Shown here piece after piece: positions 32,318-40,073 of a stretch of DNA of 64,000 nt. This stretch comes from Lewinellaceae bacterium SD302. GTDB lineage: Bacteria; Bacteroidota; Bacteroidia; Chitinophagales; Saprospiraceae. The position numbers and the translations under genes are program-made. Position 1 is the first letter of the stretch, and every line of letters starts with the position of its first letter. The notes beneath the pieces were generated by a model. The model was not told the origin of the DNA. It did no database searches and saw only the letters and a list, made by a program, of their open reading frames with translations. The stretch spans positions 1 through 64,000 of the forward strand of contig PDLQ01000008.1 of the NCBI GenBank assembly GCA_002591745.1. The letters run 5' to 3'.

Positions 32318-32911
32318 ATGAGCTCCCCAGCGGCAGCAAATTCTTGTAATGATCCGAAAATGGATGACCTGACCGTCATCAATACTTACCTGAAATATCA
32401 GGCGGGTACTTGTTTCAGGATTTTATACGATCGTTATGCCGCCAAAATTTTCAGCAAGGCCTACACGATGCTGGGCGATGAGAAGAGAGCCGAAGATGCC
32501 ACCCAGGAAATATTCACCAAAATATTCCTGAACCTGCGCAAGTTCAACGGTAAATCGAAATTCTCTACCTGGGTCTACTCCGTCACCTATAACTTCTGTA
32601 TCGACCTGATCCGGAAGAACAAAAAGAAAAAAAATCTTTTTGCCGACGAACTGGAGAATCCGCCTGACCTGAAAAACGAAGAAGTCCCCGATGAGGATCT
32701 GCTCCGGATGGAGGTCAGAAAACTCAAGGAAGTACTAAGACGCCTTAATGACCGCGACCGATCTATTCTACTGATGAAATATCAGGACGAAATGTCGATC
32801 CGGGACATTGCCGGCATCATCGGCAAGAAAGAGTCAGCGGTGAAGATGCAGCTGAAGCGTGCTAAGGAAAAAGCCAAAAGAATCCATGATGAACTGCCAA
32901 ATGTAGACTAA
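32318..32911 (+). CDS. ECF-type RNA polymerase sigma factor
   Basis: A 197-residue sigma-70 family factor. Region 2 includes CFRILYDRYAAKIFSKAY, then EDATQEIFTKIFLNL and the -10 recognition stretch FSTWVYSVTYNFCIDLIRK. A lysine-rich and acidic linker leads to region 4, RLNDRDRSILLMKYQDEMS and SAVKMQLKRAKEKAK. Its stop codon is followed immediately by the ATG of the next gene, and then by an MscS channel gene, so the three are one operon. No anti-sigma factor with a membrane helix is adjacent. A role in envelope or osmotic stress is suggested by the channel but not shown. Confidence 0.88.
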   Translation: MSSPAAANSCNDPKMDDLTVINTYLKYQAGTCFRILYDRYAAKIFSKAYTMLGDEKRAEDATQEIFTKIFLNLRKFNGKSKFSTWVYSVTYNFCIDLIRKNKKKKNLFADELENPPDLKNEEVPDEDLLRMEVRKLKEVLRRLNDRDRSILLMKYQDEMSIRDIAGIIGKKESAVKMQLKRAKEKAKRIHDELPNVD

Positions 32912-33211
32912 ATGAACAGTTTTAAGGAATTAGAGAACGACCAGATCAGGCTGTTTGCCGAAGCTCGCCACAAACGGGTTTACGACCGTGTGTACGGTAG
33001 TTTGGGGTCCTTGCGCTTCATCAGTAGCATCATCGAAATGTACGTACCGGTGATGGCGGATACGGTCGTTTCTTTGACTGGCGGGTCATCATTGTTCCCG
33101 CAAGAAAATGTTGAAGAAGAATCGACTGATTCCAACGGCGATATTCAAAGGCCGCCCAGCGGTCCAGCCCTACCCGATGACGATGAAACTGATATTCCGC
33201 GCATCAACTAA
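32912..33211 (+). CDS. Unknown 99-residue protein in the sigma-MscS operon
   Basis: The ATG directly abuts the sigma-factor stop codon, which implies translational coupling. The N-terminal half is helical and basic (NSFKELENDQIRLFAEARHKR, in part), the middle is amphipathic to hydrophobic (FISSIIEMYVPVMADTVVSLTGG), and the C-terminal third is acidic and disordered (PDDDETDIPRIN end). It has no Cys or His zinc motif as in ZAS anti-sigma factors and no clear transmembrane helix. By position it could be a soluble anti-sigma factor or co-regulator, or a partner of the channel. No family is recognised. Confidence 0.7.
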   Translation: MNSFKELENDQIRLFAEARHKRVYDRVYGSLGSLRFISSIIEMYVPVMADTVVSLTGGSSLFPQENVEEESTDSNGDIQRPPSGPALPDDDETDIPRIN

Positions 33212-33257
33212 AGACCAGAACGCACCCATCTCCACCTTCCCATAACTAGCCATCTAC

Positions 33258-34130
33258 ATGCAAATTTCATCATCCGGAACACTTGGCAGTATTGCCGATA
33301 TCCTCCAAGCTCAATTGATGGGGCTACTGACTCTGCTTCCATCCCTGCTCAAAGCGGTGGTAGTACTCATCATCGGAATTCTTATCGCCAAGCTATTGCG
33401 TAAGCTGGTGAGAAAAGGGGTTGAGTTGATCGGGTTGGACAAACTGGCCGCAAAACTCAATGAAGTCGATATGTTGCAGCAAGCCAACATCGAGATCAAA
33501 GTGAGCAAGCTGCTCGGTAATATTGTCTACTACTTCGTGCTGCTGGTATTCGTCATGACGGCCATCGAAGCCCTGGGTATGCAGATGATCTCCCAGCTAC
33601 TGGTCGACTTTATCAACTATATTCCCCAGGCACTTACTGCTTTGCTCGTACTCCTGCTTGGCTTGTTTTTAGCCGACTTCATTAAAAAGATCGTACGAAC
33701 AACCTGTCTTTCCCTGGGCATTAATGCGGGTAACATGATCGGAACGGTAATTTTCTACTTTATTTTCCTCAACATCATCCTGATCGCCCTTCGCCAGGCA
33801 GAGTTACAAACCGAATTTATGGAGAATAACATCTCCGTAATACTGGCTGGCGTAGCCGGGGCCTTCGCTATCGGTTATGGCCTGGCCTCTAAAAACGTGA
33901 TGGCTAATATTCTGGCCTCCTTCTATAATGGGGGTCGCCTTATGGTGGGCGACGAGGTAACCATAGAAGGCCGCCGTGGCGAAGTAATCGCCTTGAGCAC
34001 CAACGCGATTACCTTGCGCTCCGAAGAATCTGAATTGGTCATTCCATTCAGTAAACTCAGCGAAGTCGGGGTGGAAATTCATAGCCGCAGGGGAGAAGAA
34101 AATGCCCTCCCTCCCCACGAAAAGGGATAA
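33258..34130 (+). CDS. Mechanosensitive ion channel (MscS family)
   Basis: A 290-residue membrane protein. It has about four helices, including VVVLIIGILIAKLLRKLV and ALLVLLLGLFLADFI, and the pore-lining helix is likely the Gly/Ala-rich AGVAGAFAIGYGLASKNV. The MscS beta domain follows with GGRLMVGDEVTIEGRRGEV and TLRSEESELVIPFSKL. It opens under membrane tension to release solutes on osmotic downshock. It lies 46 bp after the 99-residue gene in the sigma-factor operon. The C-terminal end is short. Confidence 0.88.
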   Translation: MQISSSGTLGSIADILQAQLMGLLTLLPSLLKAVVVLIIGILIAKLLRKLVRKGVELIGLDKLAAKLNEVDMLQQANIEIKVSKLLGNIVYYFVLLVFVMTAIEALGMQMISQLLVDFINYIPQALTALLVLLLGLFLADFIKKIVRTTCLSLGINAGNMIGTVIFYFIFLNIILIALRQAELQTEFMENNISVILAGVAGAFAIGYGLASKNVMANILASFYNGGRLMVGDEVTIEGRRGEVIALSTNAITLRSEESELVIPFSKLSEVGVEIHSRRGEENALPPHEKG

Positions 34131-34152
34131 TAAATTAAAGTGTTCTTTACTC

Positions 34153-34366
34153 GTTACTTTTTGTAAAAACAGCGTCTCATTGCTAAATCAATAATCAAAA
34201 TCCTGTCGCGCTCGATGGGGTCGGGCGCGTAGCCATGAGCAATCTCAAATATACCAGCCATACATTATTGATTTATCAAGCTCATTCGTTAATGGCGAAT
34301 AGGCTCCACTTCTGTTAAAAGTAACCGGTGGATTTAATAACCTTATTACTATGGCTCGCCATTAAC
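34153..34366. repeat. Nested inverted repeats in a gene-free stretch
   Basis: The 353-bp gap 34131-34483 holds three perfect inverted pairs: GTTACTTTT (34153) with AAAAGTAAC (34317), TAAATCAATAAT (34184) with ATTATTGATTTA (34264) nested inside it, and GTTAATGGCGA (34288) with TCGCCATTAAC (34356). The last arm touches an AAAGTAGCA word. No coding potential was seen. Confidence 0.65.
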
Positions 34367-34368
34367 CC

Positions 34369-34377
34369 TGCTACTTT
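34369..34377 (-). repeat. AAAGTAGCA word, intergenic, followed by a GC hairpin
   Basis: Exact TGCTACTTT followed by gcagtcaaaatg. Then GAGCGC (34397-34402) pairs with GCGCTC (34408-34413) and runs into CTCGGAGTT (34411-34419), a 9-mer shared with the composite elements at 51570 and 60112. Confidence 0.9.
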
Positions 34378-34483
34378 GCAGTCAAAATGATGGGTTGAGC
34401 GCCGCAAGCGCTCGGAGTTACTAGTCCAAAACCACCTTGGCAATCAAAAATTATTTTCAAAAATTACTTCAAAAAAAATTCCA

Positions 34484-35461
34484 ATGAAAAGAAGTTTATC
34501 TATCGTTCTGGCTTTATGCTTTTCTGTATTGTCTTTCGGTCTGCAAGCGCAAAGCCTGGAGGAGCTGAAAGCTCAAAAGGAACAACTCAAAAGTGAGCAA
34601 GCTGCTGAACAGGCGGAGGCTGATGCCTATGATGCCAGACTGAGTGAACTGGCCGCCCAAATCGAAAAGCTGTCTGGCTGGCAAACAGGGCTGAACGGAT
34701 TGCTGGGACTGAGTTTCAACACGTCCAATAACTGGCAAGCCAATGCCAACCGCAACAGTGCCTCCTCCATTCTGAACGTAGGCGTGAGTGCATTTGCCAA
34801 CAACATTAAGGAGAAGAGCTTCTGGCGCAATACCCTTAACGTTAATGTTAGCTGGCAGGGACTGGACAACGACACCAAAGACGATGTCGATGGCGGTGAT
34901 TTCCTTGAAAGCCGTAACGGTGACGTATTGATTTTAACTTCACTTTACGGCTACCGCCTGAACTCCGAGATTGCGCTTTCCGGTTTAGGTGATTTGAATA
35001 CCTCTGTATTCAATTTCCTCGACCCCGGTACAGCCAGCCTTGGTTTAGGAGCGACCTGGACGCCCTCCGCCGTTCCAAATCTGGTAGTGGTCGTTCATCC
35101 ACTTACGTACCAATTTGCCTTCAGCGGACTGGATGGGGTTGATTCTCAGGGAGCCGTCGGTGCCAAGTTGAGAGCTACATACAGCACGGATATCGTAAAG
35201 GGTTTGAACTGGACCTCTAATTTGGGAGCCTTTTTGCCTTACAGCAACGAAGAATTCCCCATCACCTACCTCAACGAAGATAACGCAGAAGTGATGGACG
35301 AGGCTGGTCTGGTAGAATGGACCTGGATCAACACCTTCAATGTTGCCGATATTTGGAAAGGTATCGGAGTAGGCTTTACAGTTGGCTTACGTCAAGCAGA
35401 TTTCGAATACCCCGAAGGACTCCAGTCTTACACTGCCCTGGGCTTCACTTATGGCTTTTAA
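34484..35461 (+). CDS. DUF3078 outer-membrane protein with N-terminal coiled coil
   Basis: A 325-residue exported protein. Signal peptide MKRSLSIVLALCFSVLSFG ends near LQAQS. A coiled coil of about 35 residues follows (LEELKAQKEQLKSEQAAEQ), then a beta-barrel-type domain opening SGWQTGLNGLLGLSFN with alternating strands to the final LGFTYGF aromatic end. DUF3078 is common in Bacteroidota and of unknown function. The coiled coil suggests trimer formation or contact with peptidoglycan, as in porins with N-terminal coiled coils. It is convergent with the SulP gene. Confidence 0.82.
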   Translation: MKRSLSIVLALCFSVLSFGLQAQSLEELKAQKEQLKSEQAAEQAEADAYDARLSELAAQIEKLSGWQTGLNGLLGLSFNTSNNWQANANRNSASSILNVGVSAFANNIKEKSFWRNTLNVNVSWQGLDNDTKDDVDGGDFLESRNGDVLILTSLYGYRLNSEIALSGLGDLNTSVFNFLDPGTASLGLGATWTPSAVPNLVVVVHPLTYQFAFSGLDGVDSQGAVGAKLRATYSTDIVKGLNWTSNLGAFLPYSNEEFPITYLNEDNAEVMDEAGLVEWTWINTFNVADIWKGIGVGFTVGLRQADFEYPEGLQSYTALGFTYGF

Positions 35462-35475
35462 GAAGAGCTAGTTAG

Positions 35476-35535
35476 TATTGGTTGTTGAGTTGTACGAGCG
35501 GCGTGTACGCCACAAGAGCATCTCAGCAACCAATA
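35476..35535. terminator. Hairpin between convergent genes, built on a dispersed 14-mer
   Basis: TATTGGTTGTTGAG (35476-35489) pairs with CTCAGCAACCAATA (35522-35535) with one wobble, and GGCG-TGTA-CGCC sits in the loop. The 14-mer CTCAGCAACCAATA recurs at 44784-44797. Confidence 0.6.
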
Positions 35536-35553
35536 GCCCAGAGACTTATCAAG

Positions 35554-37272
35554 TTACTCGTGTTGCACCGCCGGACGTTCCCAGTCGTCTTCGGCGGTGC
35601 TTACTTTTTGGTAGTGGTCCAAGGCGCTTTGAATGCTCAGAAACTGATTATTACTACCAATGCGATCCATAATTCCGAAGCGGTAAAGTTGATCGCGGAC
35701 CGGGCCGATGGCGCCGGCCAGGTAAAGCTCCCCACCCCGTTTTTCCAGAAAATCGATGACGCCGTTCAGGGCGAAGGCCCCGCTGGTATCCAGATTATGG
35801 ATGGTGTGGGCATCGATGATCAGCAGGGCTAAGTCGTCTCCCTTGGCCCGGATAAGTTGGGTGAGTCGTTCTCGGAAAAAATCAGCGTTGCCGAAGAAAA
35901 GCTCCGCATCAAACCGAATGATGAGCACGTCCGCTTCGACTTCGGCCTGTGGAAAGCGGTCTATATTTCTGAAAGCATTGGAATCCGGTAAGCGGCCCAG
36001 TTCCGCCAGGTGGGGTTTGGTGGATTTCAGCAACATAAAGGTCAGCGAAAGTAGTACCCCGGCGATGATCCCGAATTGTAGTCCTCCGAATAAGGTAACG
36101 AGGAAGGTAACTAGCAAAGTAGCAAAGTCCTTCTTTTCCAGCTTCCAGAGTCGACGCATCTCGGCGTAGTCAAAAAGTTTGCGAACCGAAAGTATGATAA
36201 TGGCCGCTAAAACCGTGAGGGGCAGGAAGTAAAAGAATTCCATCAGGAATAATGCACAGAGCGCCAGGAGGAGGACGGTAGTCAGGCTACTCACCACGGT
36301 GTGGGTACCGGATTGCTCGCTGACGGCCGAGCGGCTAAAACTGGCCGAGGTAGGGATGGCCTGAAACAGGCTACCCAATAGTTTGCTGCTGCCCAGGGCA
36401 ATCAACTCCCGGTTGGGCTGGGCTCGGTAGTATTCATACCGCTCCTGAAAGGTCTTGCCAATCGACAGTGTCTCAATAAAACTGACCAGGCCGAGCACCA
36501 ACGCAGAAGGCAGCAACAGTAATAATTCCTTTCCCGAGAATTCGGGTAGGCCGAAGGCCGGCAAGCCGTTAGGTACTTCGCCCAGTACTTCCAGCCCCTG
36601 TTCGGGCAGTTTAAACAACCAGCTTAACAGCGTAGCACCAGTGATAAAGAGTAGTAAAATCGGCCAACCCTTCAACCATTTTTTAAGGATTGGAATGGTA
36701 AACAGGGTCACCAGACCGAAAAGTGCGGTCAGCCAATCGGGCCGCCAAACAGCCTTAAACAGGCGGAGTAAACTTTCGTGGAAATATTCACTCTTGACCA
36801 CCGTAAGCCCCAGCAGCGCCTTGATTTGCGAAGTCAGGATCAACACCGCCGCGGCAGAAATAAATCCACTGATCACCGGCCGGCTTAAAAAGTTGATGAT
36901 GGACCCCAGTCGTAATACGCCCAGGCTCAATTGCACCAGCCCGGTGAGCCCGGCCAACAGAAAACAATAATTCAGGTAAGCCGGGTCATTCGTTGCAACG
37001 ACACCGCTCAGAGCTGCCGCCGTCAGAATACTGGCCAGGGCCGTGGGACCAACGCTTACGTGGGGCGTGGAACTCAGCAAGCCGTAGATCAGTAAAGGAA
37101 CGATACTAGCGTAAATACCGTAAACCGCCGGCACACCGGCCAGGATGGCGTAGGCCATTGCCTGAGGGACCAGCAAGATAGCTACGGTAATCCCGGCCAT
37201 AATGTCGCTGCGACAGCTACGGATGTTGTAATCCGGAGGGAGGGGGAACCAGGATGTGAGTTTAGATTTCAA
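35554..37272 (-). CDS. SulP family anion transporter with STAS domain
   Basis: A 572-residue protein with about 12-14 helices and a cytoplasmic C-terminal STAS domain (about residues 450-555, including LALLIIDAHTIHNLDTSGAF in part). The opening YNIRSCRSDIMAGITVAIL and VPQAMAYAILAGVP are family signatures. Members move sulfate, bicarbonate or other anions; in marine bacteria many are Na-bicarbonate transporters (BicA), so the substrate is open. The persulfide-dioxygenase-like gene upstream on the same strand points to sulfur, weakly. An AAAGTAGCA word is inside a membrane helix, encoding F-A-T-L-L-V. Confidence 0.88.
   Translation of the reverse strand: MKSKLTSWFPLPPDYNIRSCRSDIMAGITVAILLVPQAMAYAILAGVPAVYGIYASIVPLLIYGLLSSTPHVSVGPTALASILTAAALSGVVATNDPAYLNYCFLLAGLTGLVQLSLGVLRLGSIINFLSRPVISGFISAAAVLILTSQIKALLGLTVVKSEYFHESLLRLFKAVWRPDWLTALFGLVTLFTIPILKKWLKGWPILLLFITGATLLSWLFKLPEQGLEVLGEVPNGLPAFGLPEFSGKELLLLLPSALVLGLVSFIETLSIGKTFQERYEYYRAQPNRELIALGSSKLLGSLFQAIPTSASFSRSAVSEQSGTHTVVSSLTTVLLLALCALFLMEFFYFLPLTVLAAIIILSVRKLFDYAEMRRLWKLEKKDFATLLVTFLVTLFGGLQFGIIAGVLLSLTFMLLKSTKPHLAELGRLPDSNAFRNIDRFPQAEVEADVLIIRFDAELFFGNADFFRERLTQLIRAKGDDLALLIIDAHTIHNLDTSGAFALNGVIDFLEKRGGELYLAGAIGPVRDQLYRFGIMDRIGSNNQFLSIQSALDHYQKVSTAEDDWERPAVQHE
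36116..36124 (+). repeat. AAAGTAGCA word inside the SulP gene
   Basis: Exact core with flanks aactagc and aagtc, read on the minus strand as D-F-A-T-L-L-V in a membrane helix. Confidence 0.9.
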
Positions 37273-37497
37273 ATTTTGTTCCTTTCGGTACGTCGTTTGG
37301 CGATTTAAGATTCGTGGCTTTTCTGATCTTTGGTTTTCTCATTGATTTGCCGCTCAACCCTGCCTCCGGCGAGCGTGAGAACCGCTTAAAGCGACATACC
37401 TAAAACGACGAAACAAACGAAGATATTCGTCCCGGTGCGCTTGTCACGTCGCTTTGAGCAGTTCTGTCATTTGATAAGACATTAGTTCAGAGAAGGT

Positions 37498-37578
37498 GTT
37501 CTGAATCCTGTTTGAGCAAAGCGAATTTATTCAGAACTAGATTTTTTTGCTACTTTTTTCATCAATGGAAAAAAGTAG
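37498..37578. repeat. Two hairpins in the spacer between the SulP and MBL-rhodanese genes
   Basis: GTTCTGAAT (37498-37506) pairs with ATTCAGAAC (37529-37537). CTACTTTTTTC (37550-37560) pairs perfectly with GAAAAAAGTAG (37568-37578) around a 7-nt loop. The second includes an exact TGCTACTTT (37548-37556) but lacks the flanks of the dispersed word. The rest of the 325-bp spacer from 37273 has no gene. Confidence 0.65.
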
Positions 37579-37597
37579 GGTCAAAGCGGCACGCTGC

Positions 37598-38989
37598 TTA
37601 AGCAGCCCCGCTCATATCCTTCGCTACAATCTCCCCCACCTTATCCTGCACATTCACAATCTGCTCAAAGCCACGCGATTTCAGCATACTGGCTGCAATG
37701 GTAGAGCGGTAGCCGCTGCCGCAGTGGAGGTAGTACTTTTCGTCTTCCTGAAAGGCGTGGAAATAGCGATTGATGTCGCTCAGGGGCAGGTTACTGGCCA
37801 TGCTCAGGTGTGCGCCAGCAAATTCGGTGGGTTTACGCACGTCCAGGACTTTGCCGTCCAGTCCGACTTCCAGTCGTTGGCCGAATTCATCGGCCTTGAT
37901 GGTTTCAATCCGGTCTACTTCACGTCCTGCTGCTTCCCAGCTGGCGAAGCCGCCGTCCAGGTAGCCTAGGGTATTGTCATATCCGACCCTGGCCAGCCGC
38001 ATAATGGTCTCTTCTTCCCGTCCGACTGGAGCCACGACCAGAATCGCCTGATCGACCCCAGGAATCATCTCTCCGACCCAGGGGGCGAAGCTGCCATCTA
38101 AGCCAATGAAGATGCTGTTGGGAATAAAGCCCTGGACGAACTCAGCCTTGTCGCGCACGTCCAGGATTAGCACCTGCTCGCGGTTCGCCACGGCCTCGAA
38201 TTCGGCGGGTTTCAGGGCAACGGCACCGGTGCGCATGACTTCATCAATGCTGGTGTAGCCCCGCTTATTCAATTGTACATTTTCAGCGAAGTAGGCCGGC
38301 GGTGGCAACAGTCCGTCCAGTACTTCCTCGATGAATTCTTCCTTGCTCATGTTGGCCCGCAGTGCGTAGTTGGTCATTTTCTGGCGGCCAAGCGTATCCT
38401 GGGTTTCCTTGCTCATTTTTTTGCCGCAGGCCGAGCCGGCACCGTGAGCGGGGTAGATGATCACGTCATCCGGCAGGGGCATAATTTTGTTTCGCAGGCT
38501 GTCGTAGAGCATACCGGCCAGATCACGTTCAGTCAGTTCACCCATCTTTTGAGCAAGATCGGGCCGGCCCACGTCACCAATGAAAAGCGTGTCGCCGCTG
38601 AAGATAGCGTGTGGTTTCCCCTCCTCATCACGCAACAGGTAAGTGGCACTTTCCAGCGTATGACCGGGTGTGTGCAGCACCTCGATGGTAACTTTTCCCA
38701 GTTCAAAGCGTTCGCCGTCCTTACTTTCGTAGATGTCGTAATCGGGTTGAGCTCCGGGGCCGTAGACGATCTTTGCCCCACTTTTTTTAGCCAAATCCAG
38801 ATGGCCGCTCACGAAATCAGCGTGGAAGTGAGTCTCAAAGATATATTTGACCCTGGCACCGGTGGCTTCCGCCCGTTCCAAATAGGGCTCGGGCGCACGC
38901 AGTGGATCAATCACGGCCGCTACACCGTCGCTCTCAATGTAATAGGCTCCCTGGGCGAGGCAACCGGTGTAGATCTGCTCAATTTTCAT
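37598..38989 (-). CDS. MBL-fold persulfide-dioxygenase-like protein fused to two rhodanese domains
   Basis: 463 residues from ATG 38987-38989 (MKIEQIYTGCLAQGAYY). The metallo-beta-lactamase domain has THFHADFVSGH, with His54, His56 and Asp58, and HTPGHTLES and FSGDTLFIGDVGRPDL, the ETHE1-like iron persulfide dioxygenase pattern. Two rhodanese domains follow. The first reads ILVVAPVGREEE where the active Cys is expected and has none, so it is likely structural. The second has Cys423 in HCGSGYRS and should be active. Such fusions (CstB-like) oxidise persulfides and generate sulfite or thiosulfate. The SulP gene lies downstream on the same strand. Confidence 0.88.
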   Translation of the reverse strand: MKIEQIYTGCLAQGAYYIESDGVAAVIDPLRAPEPYLERAEATGARVKYIFETHFHADFVSGHLDLAKKSGAKIVYGPGAQPDYDIYESKDGERFELGKVTIEVLHTPGHTLESATYLLRDEEGKPHAIFSGDTLFIGDVGRPDLAQKMGELTERDLAGMLYDSLRNKIMPLPDDVIIYPAHGAGSACGKKMSKETQDTLGRQKMTNYALRANMSKEEFIEEVLDGLLPPPAYFAENVQLNKRGYTSIDEVMRTGAVALKPAEFEAVANREQVLILDVRDKAEFVQGFIPNSIFIGLDGSFAPWVGEMIPGVDQAILVVAPVGREEETIMRLARVGYDNTLGYLDGGFASWEAAGREVDRIETIKADEFGQRLEVGLDGKVLDVRKPTEFAGAHLSMASNLPLSDINRYFHAFQEDEKYYLHCGSGYRSTIAASMLKSRGFEQIVNVQDKVGEIVAKDMSGAA

Positions 38990-39187
38990 AACCACAAATA
39001 TATGATGAGTCACTCATGTTTCAGGAAGTAGACAATCTGGCTTGTGCAGGGGTTGAACGAGCCTCGTCAAATTAAACCGAAAATGACGTTTAGGGGCGGC
39101 ACTTCAATCAGCTCTCTTAGAGAATCTACCTTCCTCAAGGTATCAATTTTGAAAGACAGTACGTTCACTGATCGGGTTTTGACTAAC

Positions 39188-39196
39188 AAAGTAGCA
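39188..39196 (+). repeat. AAAGTAGCA word, intergenic
   Basis: Exact core with flanks tttgactaac and aggtc, between the divergent MBL-rhodanese and methyltransferase genes. Confidence 0.9.
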
Positions 39197-39248
39197 AGGT
39201 CAATGGTTAAGTAGAAAATCAGCTACGATACTAGCACAACCACTTAAC

Positions 39249-39824
39249 ATGAATTACTGGCAAAATCGCTACGAAAATCAGCAGACCGGCTGGGACATTG
39301 GCTACCCCAGCACTCCGCTCAAGGAATACATCGACCAGTTAACGGACCGCTCGATCTCCATCCTCATCCCCGGGGCCGGGAACGCCTATGAAGCGGAGTA
39401 TCTCTGGCGGCAGGGTTTCCAAAACGTAACGGTTGTAGACATCGCCAAAGCTCCGCTGGAAAATCTGGCCGAGCGCCTTCCCGACTTCCCCCCTGCCAAT
39501 TTAATTCACACCGACTTCTACGAGCACCAAGGACAGTACGACTTGATCCTGGAGCAAACTTTCTTTTGCGCTCTCCCGCCCGGGCCGGAAAATCGCCAGC
39601 GCTACGCCAAGAAAATGCATGAACTGCTCAAGCCCGGCGGAAAATTGGTCGGTCTGTTATTTGACTTTGCATTTGAAGACGGAAAAGGCCCTCCCCACGG
39701 CGGCAGTAAAACAGAGTATCTCGGTTATCTGGAGCCCTCGTTTAACGTAAAGACACTGGACCGGGCGTATAATTCCATCAAGCCAAGAGCCGGAAAGGAA
39801 TTATTTTTGATTGGGGTAAAGTAA
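39249..39824 (+). CDS. SAM-dependent methyltransferase, TPMT-like
   Basis: A 191-residue class I methyltransferase of the thiopurine-methyltransferase-like group: NYWQNRYENQQTGWDIGYPS at the N-terminus, SAM motif LIPGAGNAYEAEYLW, NVTVVDIAKAPLE, then DLILEQTFFCALPP and a substrate loop GPPHGGSKTEY. Relatives methylate thiols, halides, selenium or tellurite. The substrate is unknown. The gene is short but complete. It is followed by a 250-bp gap containing two same-direction copies of the dispersed word. Confidence 0.85.
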   Translation: MNYWQNRYENQQTGWDIGYPSTPLKEYIDQLTDRSISILIPGAGNAYEAEYLWRQGFQNVTVVDIAKAPLENLAERLPDFPPANLIHTDFYEHQGQYDLILEQTFFCALPPGPENRQRYAKKMHELLKPGGKLVGLLFDFAFEDGKGPPHGGSKTEYLGYLEPSFNVKTLDRAYNSIKPRAGKELFLIGVK

Positions 39825-39943
39825 TGCGGTATCAGTGATCGCCTGATGGTGATGACAGAGCCTACTCTGCTGATCTATAGCAAACCTACTATCGACCAAA
39901 CCGCTCCTCTCGTAGAAAAAAGCCCTGACTTCACCACTGGCAC

Positions 39944-39968
39944 CGCTACTTTAGCTTTGCTGATCGTC
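39944..39968 (-). repeat. Composite repeat: variant core word joined to GCTGATCGTC
   Basis: CGCTACTTT (one mismatch to TGCTACTTT) followed by AGCTTT and GCTGATCGTC (39959-39968). The same arrangement is found at 51570 and 60112. Confidence 0.7.
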
Positions 39969-40000
39969 GCAAGGGAGACTCTTTCCAGAATGAACGACCT

Positions 40001-40009
40001 TGCTACTTT
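40001..40009 (-). repeat. AAAGTAGCA word, intergenic
   Basis: Exact TGCTACTTT with flanks acct and gttagcc, in the same orientation as the copy at 39944. Confidence 0.9.
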
Positions 40010-40028
40010 GTTAGCCTAAATATCCATA

Positions 40029-40054
40029 AACTCCAGGTTTTACTCCCTGGAGTT
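40029..40054 (+). promoter_or_regulatory. Hairpin in the leader of the ABC permease gene
   Basis: AACTCCAGG (40029-40037) pairs perfectly with CCTGGAGTT (40046-40054), ending 19 bp before the chosen ATG. Confidence 0.45.
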
Positions 40055-40073
40055 GAAGGCCAAACTACCCCTC

